From positions 124,001-188,000 of the forward strand of contig JAVTVY010051590.1 of NCBI GenBank assembly GCA_036873755.1: DNA of 64,000 nucleotides, written 5' to 3'. Under the pieces are notes generated by a model. The model was not told where the DNA came from. It saw only the letters and a program-made list of their open reading frames with translations, and made no database searches. Source of the DNA: Hanleya hanleyi (lineage: Eukaryota > Mollusca > Polyplacophora > Lepidopleurida > Hanleyidae). Each line of letters opens with the position of its first letter. The stretch's first letter is position 1. Shown here piece by piece: positions 57,212 to 64,000 of this stretch. Position numbers and translations under genes: made by a program.

Positions 57212-57745
57212 AGCAGTATAGAAAGGGCCGATTCTGTCGTATTTGCGAGCCTACATTGCGCGGCATGACGTCACATCCGGTCACAAATGACGCCACTTCC
57301 GGTCACGTGACTTCCGGGTCAAAGGTCACTTCCGGGTCAAAGGACAGTTTCAGGCCAAAGGTCACTTCCGGTCACGTGACGGCCCAGCAGGAGTTATCTG
57401 CTCCTAAATAAGACCAAAGATAAGCTTCAGTTACTTCAATGTTAGGCTCAATGAGCAACCCACTCATGGACATTTACGGTATGGAGTGCGGCACCTAATT
57501 TTTTCTGTCTCACGCTGTAGAATACGAAGGAAGGGGTCTCGAGGCCATGCGTTGAATTTCGCTGAAAAGTTCTGACTGCGCATGCGTGGTGCATTGGCAG
57601 ATTTGGATTGGACGTTTTGAGGTATAGGTGGATCAATATTGGTCCAAAGGGATCGTATGAGGTGTCATATTGATGCATTCGTGAGGGAGCGTCCGAATGG
57701 ACTGGTGTGTAGTGGAAATGTCGTCAATCTGCGCATGCGCAGTGG
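57212..57745. mobile_element. Left Polinton terminus (outer element, here called D)
   Basis: Tip AGCAGTATAGAAA at 57212-57224 (one change from the 51973 tip), then TGACGTCA, ACTTCCGGGTCAAAGGTCA and CACGTGAC words at 57267-57380, then one to two terminal tandem units to 57745. Its right partner is not in the window. Confidence 0.65.
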
Positions 57746-57854
57746 AAAATGGTTTGGAGATGGAGCCTCCTTGGTCTAAAAGGGGGAGTTTCGGCGGACT
57801 ATGCCCCAGGCGCTTCCAGGTTATATGCATAGCAATACATTCATACATCCACAC

Positions 57855-57960
57855 AACGCCTTAACGCCTATCTTAATACCTTGACGCTTATCTTAACGCT
57901 TTAACGCCCATCTTAACGCCTTAACTCCCTATCCTAACGCCTATCCCAACGACTTGACCC
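57855..57960 (-). repeat. GCGTTAAGG array, inverted
   Basis: CGCCTTAACGCC-type units, reverse complement of the array at 8158. Confidence 0.75.
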
Positions 57961-58302
57961 CATGATGCAGATAGATAAGAGAAAGAAAGATCGACACGTT
58001 CACAAGATTTCATATAGTTTATTCTCCCCAGTGTTGGGTCATACTCCATGTAAGGATCACGAGACAATGCATACAATAGTCAAGTCTGGAGAACAATATG
58101 TCTAGACTTGAGCCTTTTCAGCTGCACAAAGACTCAGCCATTAGTTTCCTACATGAACTACCTAATATAAGTTGGAGGAGCCGCGCTGGGTATGGTTAGA
58201 ATTCTTGCCCGTTTGAGGTATTCTCGGCTGCTTTTGTCCAATCAGAATCCGCCATTTGATGTTGCGTCAACCTTCGGCCATGTTCGCTCTGATCCGTTTG
58301 TT

Positions 58303-58571
58303 CTAATCGTCGTCGCACAGTCCAGGATACTGTAAGGGCAACATGTCATGGAACAGTTGTTTTCGCATTTTGATCCATTTGGCAGGGCCTCGGTTGGCGG
58401 TAACCCTATATCCTCTTTGAAGAGACGCTTGGTCTTCATGATTGACCTGTTGTAAGTTATCTGTCCGGGGTCTTCGATCGCCTCAGCATGATTATTAATA
58501 CGATTAATAGTACGATTCCAGAAGGTAGGTTCTTCCTCACTCAGGCTTCCTATGGACGTGACTGAAGTCAC
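58303..58571 (-). pseudogene. C-terminal fragment of the Polinton zinc-finger-associated gene
   Basis: The minus frame ends KQLFHDMLPLQYPGLCDDD then TAG at 58303-58305. The ending QYPGL plus acidic residues plus stop, and about 100 bp of 3' flank (AACAAACGGATCAGAGCG, ATGGCCGAA), match 8926-9040 after the zinc-finger gene. Upstream the frame stays open for at least 45 codons (GYRVTANRGPAKW). No zinc finger is left here. Confidence 0.5.
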
Positions 58572-58589
58572 ATGATCCGTGACGTCACC

Positions 58590-58760
58590 AGATGTGAATA
58601 CGACAGAATCGGTCCTTTCTTGACTACTCGCCTCATCAATAACCGCGATACAATACTCGTATCGTGTACGCGGTACGATACAATCACTTGCTGTGATGAC
58701 ATCACAGTAGTATATATAACGGATTTCAACGCAGTTTTTTCGGGCACACGAAAAATGCGC
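58590..58760 (+). promoter_or_regulatory. Promoter-like region
   Basis: GTGACGTCAC near 58580, TGTGATGACATCACAG near 58690, TATATATAAC at 58711-58720, and a palindromic GTACGCGGTAC stretch. No ORF follows. Confidence 0.35.
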
Positions 58761-58939
58761 CAGCTATTTGCCTATGTTAAATGGCTAGAAATGGCAAATC
58801 GGGAACCCTCCAAATTACGGTAAGGGAGGTAACTCCAGCTCAAGGTGACATGCAGGAGTGTGAACATGATAGGACATGTACTGAAGTGTGACGTCATGTA
58901 TGACGTCACTTCCGGTCTGCGTGAATCGGGCGTGTGTAT

Positions 58940-60170
58940 TCCTCCGCGGTGATGCGCTCTGGTGGTGATGCGGTCTGCCTCCGCGGACAGAAAGTAGTCC
59001 CAAATTCTCCGGCATTCTCCGGCAATCTTCAGGGGCGAGAGGGGTCCCTAGTGTACCGATTGGGTCGTATGAGGTATCAATGTGAAGCATTCGTGAAGGG
59101 GCATCTGATGGGGTGGGTGTGGAGTTGAAATATCGTCATTCTGCGCATGCGCGGTAGACCAAGGGTATGGAAATAGACGTTTTGGGGTCTAGGTGGGTCA
59201 CTAGCGGTCCGATGGAGTCGAGTGAGGTATCTATGTGAAGTATATGTGAGGGGGCATCTGATGGGTTGGGCATGCGCAGTAGACCAAGACTATGGAAATA
59301 GACATTTTGGCGCCGACATGGGTCACTATGGGTCCGATGGAGTCATCTGAGGTCTTATGTTGAAGCTCTCGTGGAGGAGCATCCGGCTGGACTCATGGTT
59401 CATCCGTGTTCAATAGTCTGCGCATGCGCAGTATGGTCGTAGTATAGAAAGCAGGCATGTTGGGGGATGCGTGGGGGTGTGTTTGACCCACCACTATGGG
59501 TCCATGGTTGTGGTTTGGTGGTGTGGGTTCTGCGCACGGACGTCACTTCCGGGTTTCACTAAAACTACCTCCGAACCCAGAAGAGTTCCAATGTTCCCCT
59601 TAGACGTAGGGTCCGGATGTTCAACATCCGGGTTTTCCCGGCCCGCCCCGCCCCGCCCCGGCCGCAGCGCGCGCGTTTCTCCGGCCGCACGCGCGCGCGC
59701 GCGGCATCACCGGAAGGGCGCGGATGAATGTCGGATCAAAGGTCACATCCAGGTCAAAAGGTCTCCCTTTCGGCAAGGTTCGGCAACAATGTTGCGGCAT
59801 CGATATACAGAGCTTGAACCCAAAAAGGGGATTGTAAATTAACTTGGGAAGGATGGGCAGTTCCATTTGCACCAATCAGCGGTCGAGAAAAAGAGCCAAT
59901 GAGCGATCGATAAAAGAACCAATGGACGGGTACTAGAATTTCGCTCACGTCTGCGCCTACATTCGGGTACTGGGATGCTTTCGCCTACGTCCGCGCCTAC
60001 ATCCAGGTTCTTGTACACCCGGGTAATGTTTTCTGGACGTGGATGGGTTACCTTTGGCCCCATTCTAGGCCACTGATTGGCTAATACGGTGTTCAAAGCC
60101 AGTTTCATGCATTATGCTCATATAGAAAACACACAAGACAGGGTTTTTTGGTGAGATCTCATTTTGTTTT
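58940..60170. mobile_element. Left long inverted repeat of Polinton C
   Basis: From CTCCGCGGTGATGCG through terminal tandem units (59030-59480), TGACCC...ACTTCCGGG, a GC-rich core (59638-59710), GGATCAAAGGTCA at 59733 and a unique part to about 60000. 59160-60000 is the inverted copy of 63130-64000. Ends just before the small membrane ORF. Confidence 0.8.
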
Positions 60171-60308
60171 TTATTCAGTAACAACAACAACGTGAGAACA
60201 ACCACGTGAAAACTGAAGCCCAGAACAGTGGAGTATCACCACAAAGCCCACTTGCGCTTTGCGCATTTTGGGAGACGCTGTGTTCAGAGGCAGCTGCTGT
60301 TTGTCCAT
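60171..60308 (-). CDS. Small protein next to Polinton integrase, copy C (45 aa)
   Basis: MDKQQLPLNTASPKMRKAQV then GFVV, matching the ORF at 7186-7055 in the same gene position. After GFVV the two diverge, and here the frame ends in HVVVVTE. A neighbouring frame in this copy is more hydrophobic, so a frameshift after codon 24 is possible. A TATAAAG overlaps the integrase stop codon about 50 bp upstream, and AATAAA follows the stop. Function unknown. Confidence 0.5.
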   Translation of the reverse strand: MDKQQLPLNTASPKMRKAQVGFVVILHCSGLQFSRGCSHVVVVTE

Positions 60309-60356
60309 AGCACTGTGGTCGGACGTGGAATGAAGGATGACGGCAGTGGTGTCTGG

Positions 60357-60363
60357 CTTTATA
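60357..60363 (-). promoter_or_regulatory. TATA box overlapping the integrase stop codon
   Basis: The integrase ends CGA CTA TAA AGC, giving TATAAAG about 50 bp before the ATG at 60308. Confidence 0.5.
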
Positions 60364-61353
60364 GTCGTTTCACCTGGTTGGCAGCGACCCAGGAATTGAA
60401 GGAACTGGGCCAGCCTTGCCATTTGACGAAGTGAAACAGTTTGCCACGTCGACGTTCCGTTTTCAAAATCTGCTCCACCGTGTAGTAGTCTTGCTGTGTT
60501 TTTACGACAGGCTGTAATTCCGTCTCGTAAAACGTCCCTAGCAACGGTTCCCCTTGAAGATCCTCCAGTTCATAGACTCGCTGCTGTCGGGGTAGGCGCC
60601 GTTTAATCAGGAAGTGCTCATCGCTCCAGTTGGGCAAGTAACTTTTCTCAAATTGACCTTTGACTTTACTGATCCGTACAGGGTCCCCGACCTTGTACAC
60701 CGCCTTCGTCGTTCGCTGCGATTGCCTGGGGTACAAGACACGCCGGACTTGGGCTTCATTGCGTTGGGTCACGGTAATGGGGGCTCTCTCTATACTCCGG
60801 TGATAGGCTCGATTGTAACCACTCACAAGTTTCGGGAGAACATCGATGTACCGCCTTGTATTCTTATAGTTGAAATATTTATACATGCGGCCTTTGAATG
60901 TCCTGTTGAACCTTTCCACCACGGAAGCCTTGGTCTCGTTGTACGTATGGAAGAAAAACACCTTCTGGGCTTTCAGAAACTGTTGGAACGGTCTGTTGAG
61001 GAATTCCGTGCCTTCGTCCGGATGGGTACCACCCACGCATACTTCGTTAGGATATCGATGCACGTCAAGATATACCGATTCCCATCGTTGTGTTTGGCAA
61101 AGGCGCTCATATCGACCAAATCCGCTTGCCACTGGGCATCTATTCCTCCCACGATGACCCGGTTCCGTAGAAAATGGCGACGGACAGATCGATGTACGGT
61201 ATAGGTGTCTTGTTTTCTTAACCAATCTCGGACTTGGGCACGTTGTATCCCCTGGGGTTTGGCCGCTCGATAGAGAGCCGACAATGCACTATAGGCCGCC
61301 GGACCGTCGGGACTGTAGTATGAGTTATCCAACACCTTTTCCCAGCGCTTCAT
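60359..61353 (-). pseudogene. Polinton DDE integrase with chromodomain, internal deletion
   Basis: Retroviral-type integrase that inserts the element. MKRWEKVLDNSYYSPDGPAA is the family start. The catalytic core has WQADLVDM (Asp near 61122), DEGTEF (Asp near 61018) and SVVERFNRTF (Glu near 60916); the last two are 34 residues apart as in D35E cores. Between 61040 and 61010 the frame changes, and only about 35 residues separate the first two Asp, where I expect about 60, so roughly 20-25 residues are deleted. The C-terminus has NWSDEHFLIKRRLPRQ and a chromodomain (YYTVEQILKTERRRGK, FVKWQGWPSSFNSW), ending QVKRL. Its own TATA box is at 61389. Confidence 0.92.
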
Positions 61354-61380
61354 GGTGACAAATGATGATGGACCCTGGCT

Positions 61381-61851
61381 CTATCGTTTATTTATAACGG
61401 GTATATCTTGGACCGGAGTTTCTTTCTGATTTTCTTCGTTGGCTTCCACAGTGTCCATGGTAAAAGACCAGTCCAACTCGTCTGATGATCGCTTGATAAG
61501 CACTTTATCCACATCTACCACGGCATCTTCCAATGCAGACCATAGATCAGGGTGAAGGGTAAAATGCACTGTACCCCCATCTAGCCGAGCCAATTGAGCA
61601 AAGAAAGGGCCGCGTCGGATGTACACATCGTGACACAAGTGGATGAGGTCGCCGTCCAGTTCACCAGACAACACCCGTTTGAATTTGGTCCAGCCCTCCC
61701 GGGACAGACGAATGTGGGCCGGGCACGGTTGTGTAGGGTCCGCATCACAGATGTCTCCCACCTCCTCCATGATATCGACCGTATCCGCATAAACGTGCAG
61801 GAAAACCTCGGGGGTCAAGCTGAGATACGCCAGTATTATATGCTCCGTCAT
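61381..61851 (-). CDS. Polinton accessory protein, PC4-like paralogue 1 (156 aa)
   Basis: MTEHIILAYLSLTPEVFLHV, then RLSREGWTKFKRVLSGELDG, VYIRRGPFFAQL and TLHPDLWSALEDAVVDVDKV. The last segment (hydrophobic-x-Leu-x-Pro-x-x-Trp, then a helix ending Val-Asp) has the spacing of the C-terminal helix of PC4/p15 single-stranded-DNA-binding coactivators. The fold call is inference from that pattern. A serine/acidic C-terminal tail (SSDELDWS) is shared with the next gene, its tandem paralogue. The frame is intact. The last codons overlap the TATA box of the integrase. TATA at 61891, 40 bp before the ATG. Confidence 0.7.
   Translation of the reverse strand: MTEHIILAYLSLTPEVFLHVYADTVDIMEEVGDICDADPTQPCPAHIRLSREGWTKFKRVLSGELDGDLIHLCHDVYIRRGPFFAQLARLDGGTVHFTLHPDLWSALEDAVVDVDKVLIKRSSDELDWSFTMDTVEANEENQKETPVQDIPVINKR
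61389..61396 (-). promoter_or_regulatory. TATA box of the integrase, inside the upstream gene
   Basis: TATAAATA, made by the codons for Val-Ile-Asn-Lys at the end of paralogue 1, 36-43 bp before the integrase ATG. It also contains AATAAA. Confidence 0.6.
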
Positions 61852-61890
61852 GGTCAGTACGTGAATGGTACCAGATTTGACTGTCTCTCG

Positions 61891-61898
61891 TATTTATA
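61891..61898 (-). promoter_or_regulatory. TATA box of PC4-like paralogue 1
   Basis: TATAAATACGAGAG on the minus strand; the next upstream gene has TATAAATACGAGGG. Confidence 0.65.
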
Positions 61899-61931
61899 GG
61901 GAGAACCCCGTGAGATCAAAGGATCGGGTGG

Positions 61932-62411
61932 TCAAAGTCTAGCCGGGTAATCAATGGCATCGTCGTCTGGTTCATTGCTAGACATTTGTTCATTGGGTTC
62001 TGCCGCCGCTTCTCTCAAGGCACGAGCCCACTCCAACTCGTCTGATGACCGCTCGTCCGGTGTAAACAGCTGGTCCACGATAGGCACCACTTTCTCGAAG
62101 GCTGTCCACAGATCGGGGTCTAGGGTGAAGCCTCGCGTAGGGTCTTGGTAGCGGCCCAGGCGTGGGAAGAAGGGTCCACGGTGTACGTAGATGGCATTGT
62201 CTATGTGGATGAGGTGTCCGTCGAGCTCGCCGCTCAACACCCGTTTAAATTTGGTCCAGCCGTCACGGTGTAGCGTAACCGTATTCGATACGGTCTCAGC
62301 GCGCGACCAGCAAACATCTCCACGGTCTTCCACGAGGGTGACTTTATCTTCATAGACGTGTAACCCCACCCGGGGTGTAAGGGGAAGGATGGCTCGTAGA
62401 ACTGGTGACAT
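61932..62411 (-). CDS. Polinton accessory protein, PC4-like paralogue 2 (159 aa)
   Basis: MSPVLRAILPLTPRVGLHVY aligns with the start of paralogue 1, which decides for the ATG at 62411 over the upstream one at 62444. The upstream one would lie only 18 bp from the TATA box. Shared core: LHRDGWTKFKRVLSGELDGH, VHRGPFFPRLGR, TLDPDLWTAFEKVVPIVDQL, SSDELEW. Intact frame, acidic C-terminus (SSNEPDDDAIDY). Probable function as for paralogue 1: single-stranded DNA binding or transcription help, by inference only. Confidence 0.7.
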   Translation of the reverse strand: MSPVLRAILPLTPRVGLHVYEDKVTLVEDRGDVCWSRAETVSNTVTLHRDGWTKFKRVLSGELDGHLIHIDNAIYVHRGPFFPRLGRYQDPTRGFTLDPDLWTAFEKVVPIVDQLFTPDERSSDELEWARALREAAAEPNEQMSSNEPDDDAIDYPARL

Positions 62412-62461
62412 GGTTGACCCAATGACGATCGTTGAATGACGCACACTGTGTCTGACCCTCG

Positions 62462-62469
62462 TATTTATA
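62462..62469 (-). promoter_or_regulatory. TATA box of PC4-like paralogue 2
   Basis: TATAAATA, 51 bp before the ATG at 62411 and 15 bp after the stop of the upstream gene. Confidence 0.65.
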
Positions 62470-62483
62470 GTCAGGTCCCACCG

Positions 62484-62810
62484 TCAATGCCACAGCGCCA
62501 GGGTCAATAGGGCACAGACCATGACTAGGCCAACCAGCCGTCGCTGATTCCGGCGTGAGCGCTCGTGGTCCATAGCCCGAGCATCAAGGATGGCTGTCAT
62601 AGTCCAGTAGTGGTGAGTGATGGCACACCTCTCCATCGAGTGCACTCTGTCGAGGACCGCTTCTGTGAACTCGTTCAGGATCTGGCGTCGCCCCTCGTTG
62701 TCGTCGCCATCTGAAAACATGGACCGAACCACTGCTCGGTAACCCGTGAGCGAATTAACCACGGTCGCATGCTGTAAAATGCGAGTCACATAGGGACGGG
62801 TGTCCGTCAT
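62484..62810 (-). CDS. Tail-anchored Polinton protein of unknown family (108 aa)
   Basis: Intact frame from ATG at 62810. The body is helical and charged (VRSMFSDGDDNEGRRQILNE, HSMERCAITHHYW). The last 17 residues, LVGLVMVCALLTLALWH, form one membrane helix preceded by a basic cluster (ERSRRNQRR), a typical tail anchor facing the cytosol. The FSDGDDNEGR segment faintly recalls a BH1 motif of Bcl-2 proteins, which are known from related adintoviruses, but the protein is short and no BH2 tryptophan pattern is seen. TATA at 62857. Confidence 0.6.
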   Translation of the reverse strand: MTDTRPYVTRILQHATVVNSLTGYRAVVRSMFSDGDDNEGRRQILNEFTEAVLDRVHSMERCAITHHYWTMTAILDARAMDHERSRRNQRRLVGLVMVCALLTLALWH

Positions 62811-62856
62811 GGCTCTGAAACCGTAGGAATGGAGGTGTAGGATCCAGAGAGACGTT

Positions 62857-62863
62857 TTTTATA
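62857..62863 (-). promoter_or_regulatory. TATA box of the tail-anchored protein gene
   Basis: TATAAAA about 47-53 bp before the ATG at 62810. Confidence 0.55.
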
Positions 62864-62970
62864 GACCATGTCACACATGCGCCCCTAGACGTAGCTCTAC
62901 GGGTGTAGTCCGTGATACGTACTATTCTGATGGGTTAGTCCAAAAAAGAGAGCAACAACAACAACAAAGA

Positions 62971-63015
62971 TTACAGCGTCAGAGGCGCTCCTGGAAAATC
63001 TTCTCCACGTCTCAT
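62971..63015 (-). pseudogene. First 14 codons of a deleted PolB gene
   Basis: MRRGEDFPGAPLTL then TAA. The start matches MRRGGDFPVDP of PolB B at 25746, and the upstream AGGCAGG repeats and TATAAAA match too. The rest of the gene is gone. Confidence 0.65.
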
Positions 63016-63029
63016 GGTATAGCTCCAGT

Positions 63030-64000
63030 GAGGCAGGCTCAGGCTGGTGAGGCAGGCTCAGGCTGGTCAGGTCAAGCAGGCCAATGAATGCAGCATTGCC
63101 CTAAACATTCCCACTTTTATACACCTACATAAAAGTACCCGGATGTAGGCGCGGACGTAGCCGAAAGCATCCCAGTACCCGGATGTAGGCGCAGACGTGA
63201 GCGAAATTCTAGTACCCGTCCATTGGTTCTTTTATCGATCGCTCATTGGCTCTTTTTCTCGACCGCTGATTGGTGCAAATGGAACTGCCCATCCTTCCCA
63301 GGTTAATTTACAATCCCCTTTTTGGGTTCAAGCTCTGTATATCGATGCCGCAACATTGTTGCCGAACCTTGCCGAAAGGGAGACCTTTTGACCTGGATGT
63401 GACCTTTGATCCGACATTCATCCGCGCCCTTCCGGTGATGCCGCGCACTTCCGGATAACCCGCGCGCGCGCGCGCGCTGCGGCCGGGGCGGGGCGGGGCG
63501 GGGCGGGGCGGGCCGGGCCGGGCCGGGAACCCTACGTCTAAGGGGAACATTGGAACTCTTCTGGGTTCGGAGGTAGTTTTAGTGAAACCCGGAAGTGACG
63601 TCTGTGCGCAGAACCCACACCACCAAACCACAACCATGGATCCATAGTGGTGGGTCAAACACACCCCCACGCATCCCCCAATATGCCTGCTTTCTATACT
63701 ACGACCACACTGCGCATGCGCAGACTATTGAACACGGATGAACCATGAGTCCAGCCGGATGCTCCTCCACGAGAGCTTCAACATAAGACCTCAGACGACT
63801 CCATCGGACCCATAGTGACCCATGTCGGCGCCAAAATGTCTATTTCCATAGTCTTGGTCTACTGCGCATGCGCAGGATGACGTCAGTTTTACGTCACATC
63901 CACCCCGTCGGATGCTCCTTCACGAATGCTTCACATTGATACCTCACTCGACCCCATCAGACCATTAGGGTAGACCTAGACCCCAAAACGTCTATGTCCA
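63030..64000. mobile_element. Right long inverted repeat of Polinton C (open at right edge)
   Basis: TATAAAA at 63115-63121 (minus), CCCGGATGTAGGCGC repeats, then the inverted copy of 59160-60000: TGACCTTTGATCC at 63400, an alternating CG run near 63461-63477, five GGGGC units at 63485-63512, CCCGGAAGTGACGTC at 63588 and terminal tandem units to the edge. Confidence 0.85.

Noticed and set aside
60614..61204. 196-codon plus-strand open frame
   Set aside because: It is the antisense of the integrase gene and has no family features.

Overview
The window looks like intergenic DNA from an invertebrate animal, most likely a mollusc and probably a gastropod. It has AT-rich, intron-style non-coding sequence and tRNA-headed SINEs with a GTGAGTGA...TTTAACGTCGC start. 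It also holds many short palindromes and minisatellites, and at least four Polinton (Maverick) elements. I found no intact host gene. The species call rests on repeat style only.

Layout. (1) 1-10736 is the right part of Polinton A, which runs off the left edge. On the minus strand it carries a truncated integrase, a tiny membrane ORF, a packaging ATPase, a small basic protein, a conserved 215-aa protein, a penton-like minor capsid protein and a pX/capsid gene. Most are frameshifted. A C2H2 zinc-finger gene and a terminal repeat region follow up to 10736. A YIDD-type retroelement has inserted into it repeatedly. (2) 10740-20140 is quiet DNA with SINEs, foldback elements and old repeat pairs. 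(3) 20143-26700 is Polinton B, a diverged element keeping a degenerate ATPase and a protein-primed DNA polymerase B on converging strands between short inverted repeats. (4) 26925-31700 holds a 22-bp satellite and a retroelement fragment split by a 1349-bp DNA transposon with a 4-bp target duplication. (5) 31720-35420 is a foldback Polinton derivative. (6) 36080-51960 holds a 26-bp satellite, a 157-bp tandem repeat, retroelement fragments, palindromes and a few TATA/first-exon/splice-donor modules. (7) 51973-55526 is a complete non-autonomous Polinton with matched tips and a 6-bp target duplication. (8) 57212 to the end is an outer Polinton terminus with a zinc-finger gene tail, then Polinton C. 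Polinton C has a long inverted repeat, a small membrane ORF, an integrase, two paralogous PC4-like proteins, a tail-anchored protein, the first 14 codons of a deleted polymerase gene, and the other inverted repeat running off the right edge.

The Polinton genes form the usual replication and packaging set: integrase, PolB, ATPase and capsid proteins. Nearly all are broken, so these are relics. The accessory part is the most interesting. Polinton C has compact genes, each with its own TATA box about 40-50 bp before the ATG, sometimes overlapping the stop codon of the gene before. Its terminal repeats are loaded with nuclear-receptor, ETS and CRE-like sites.
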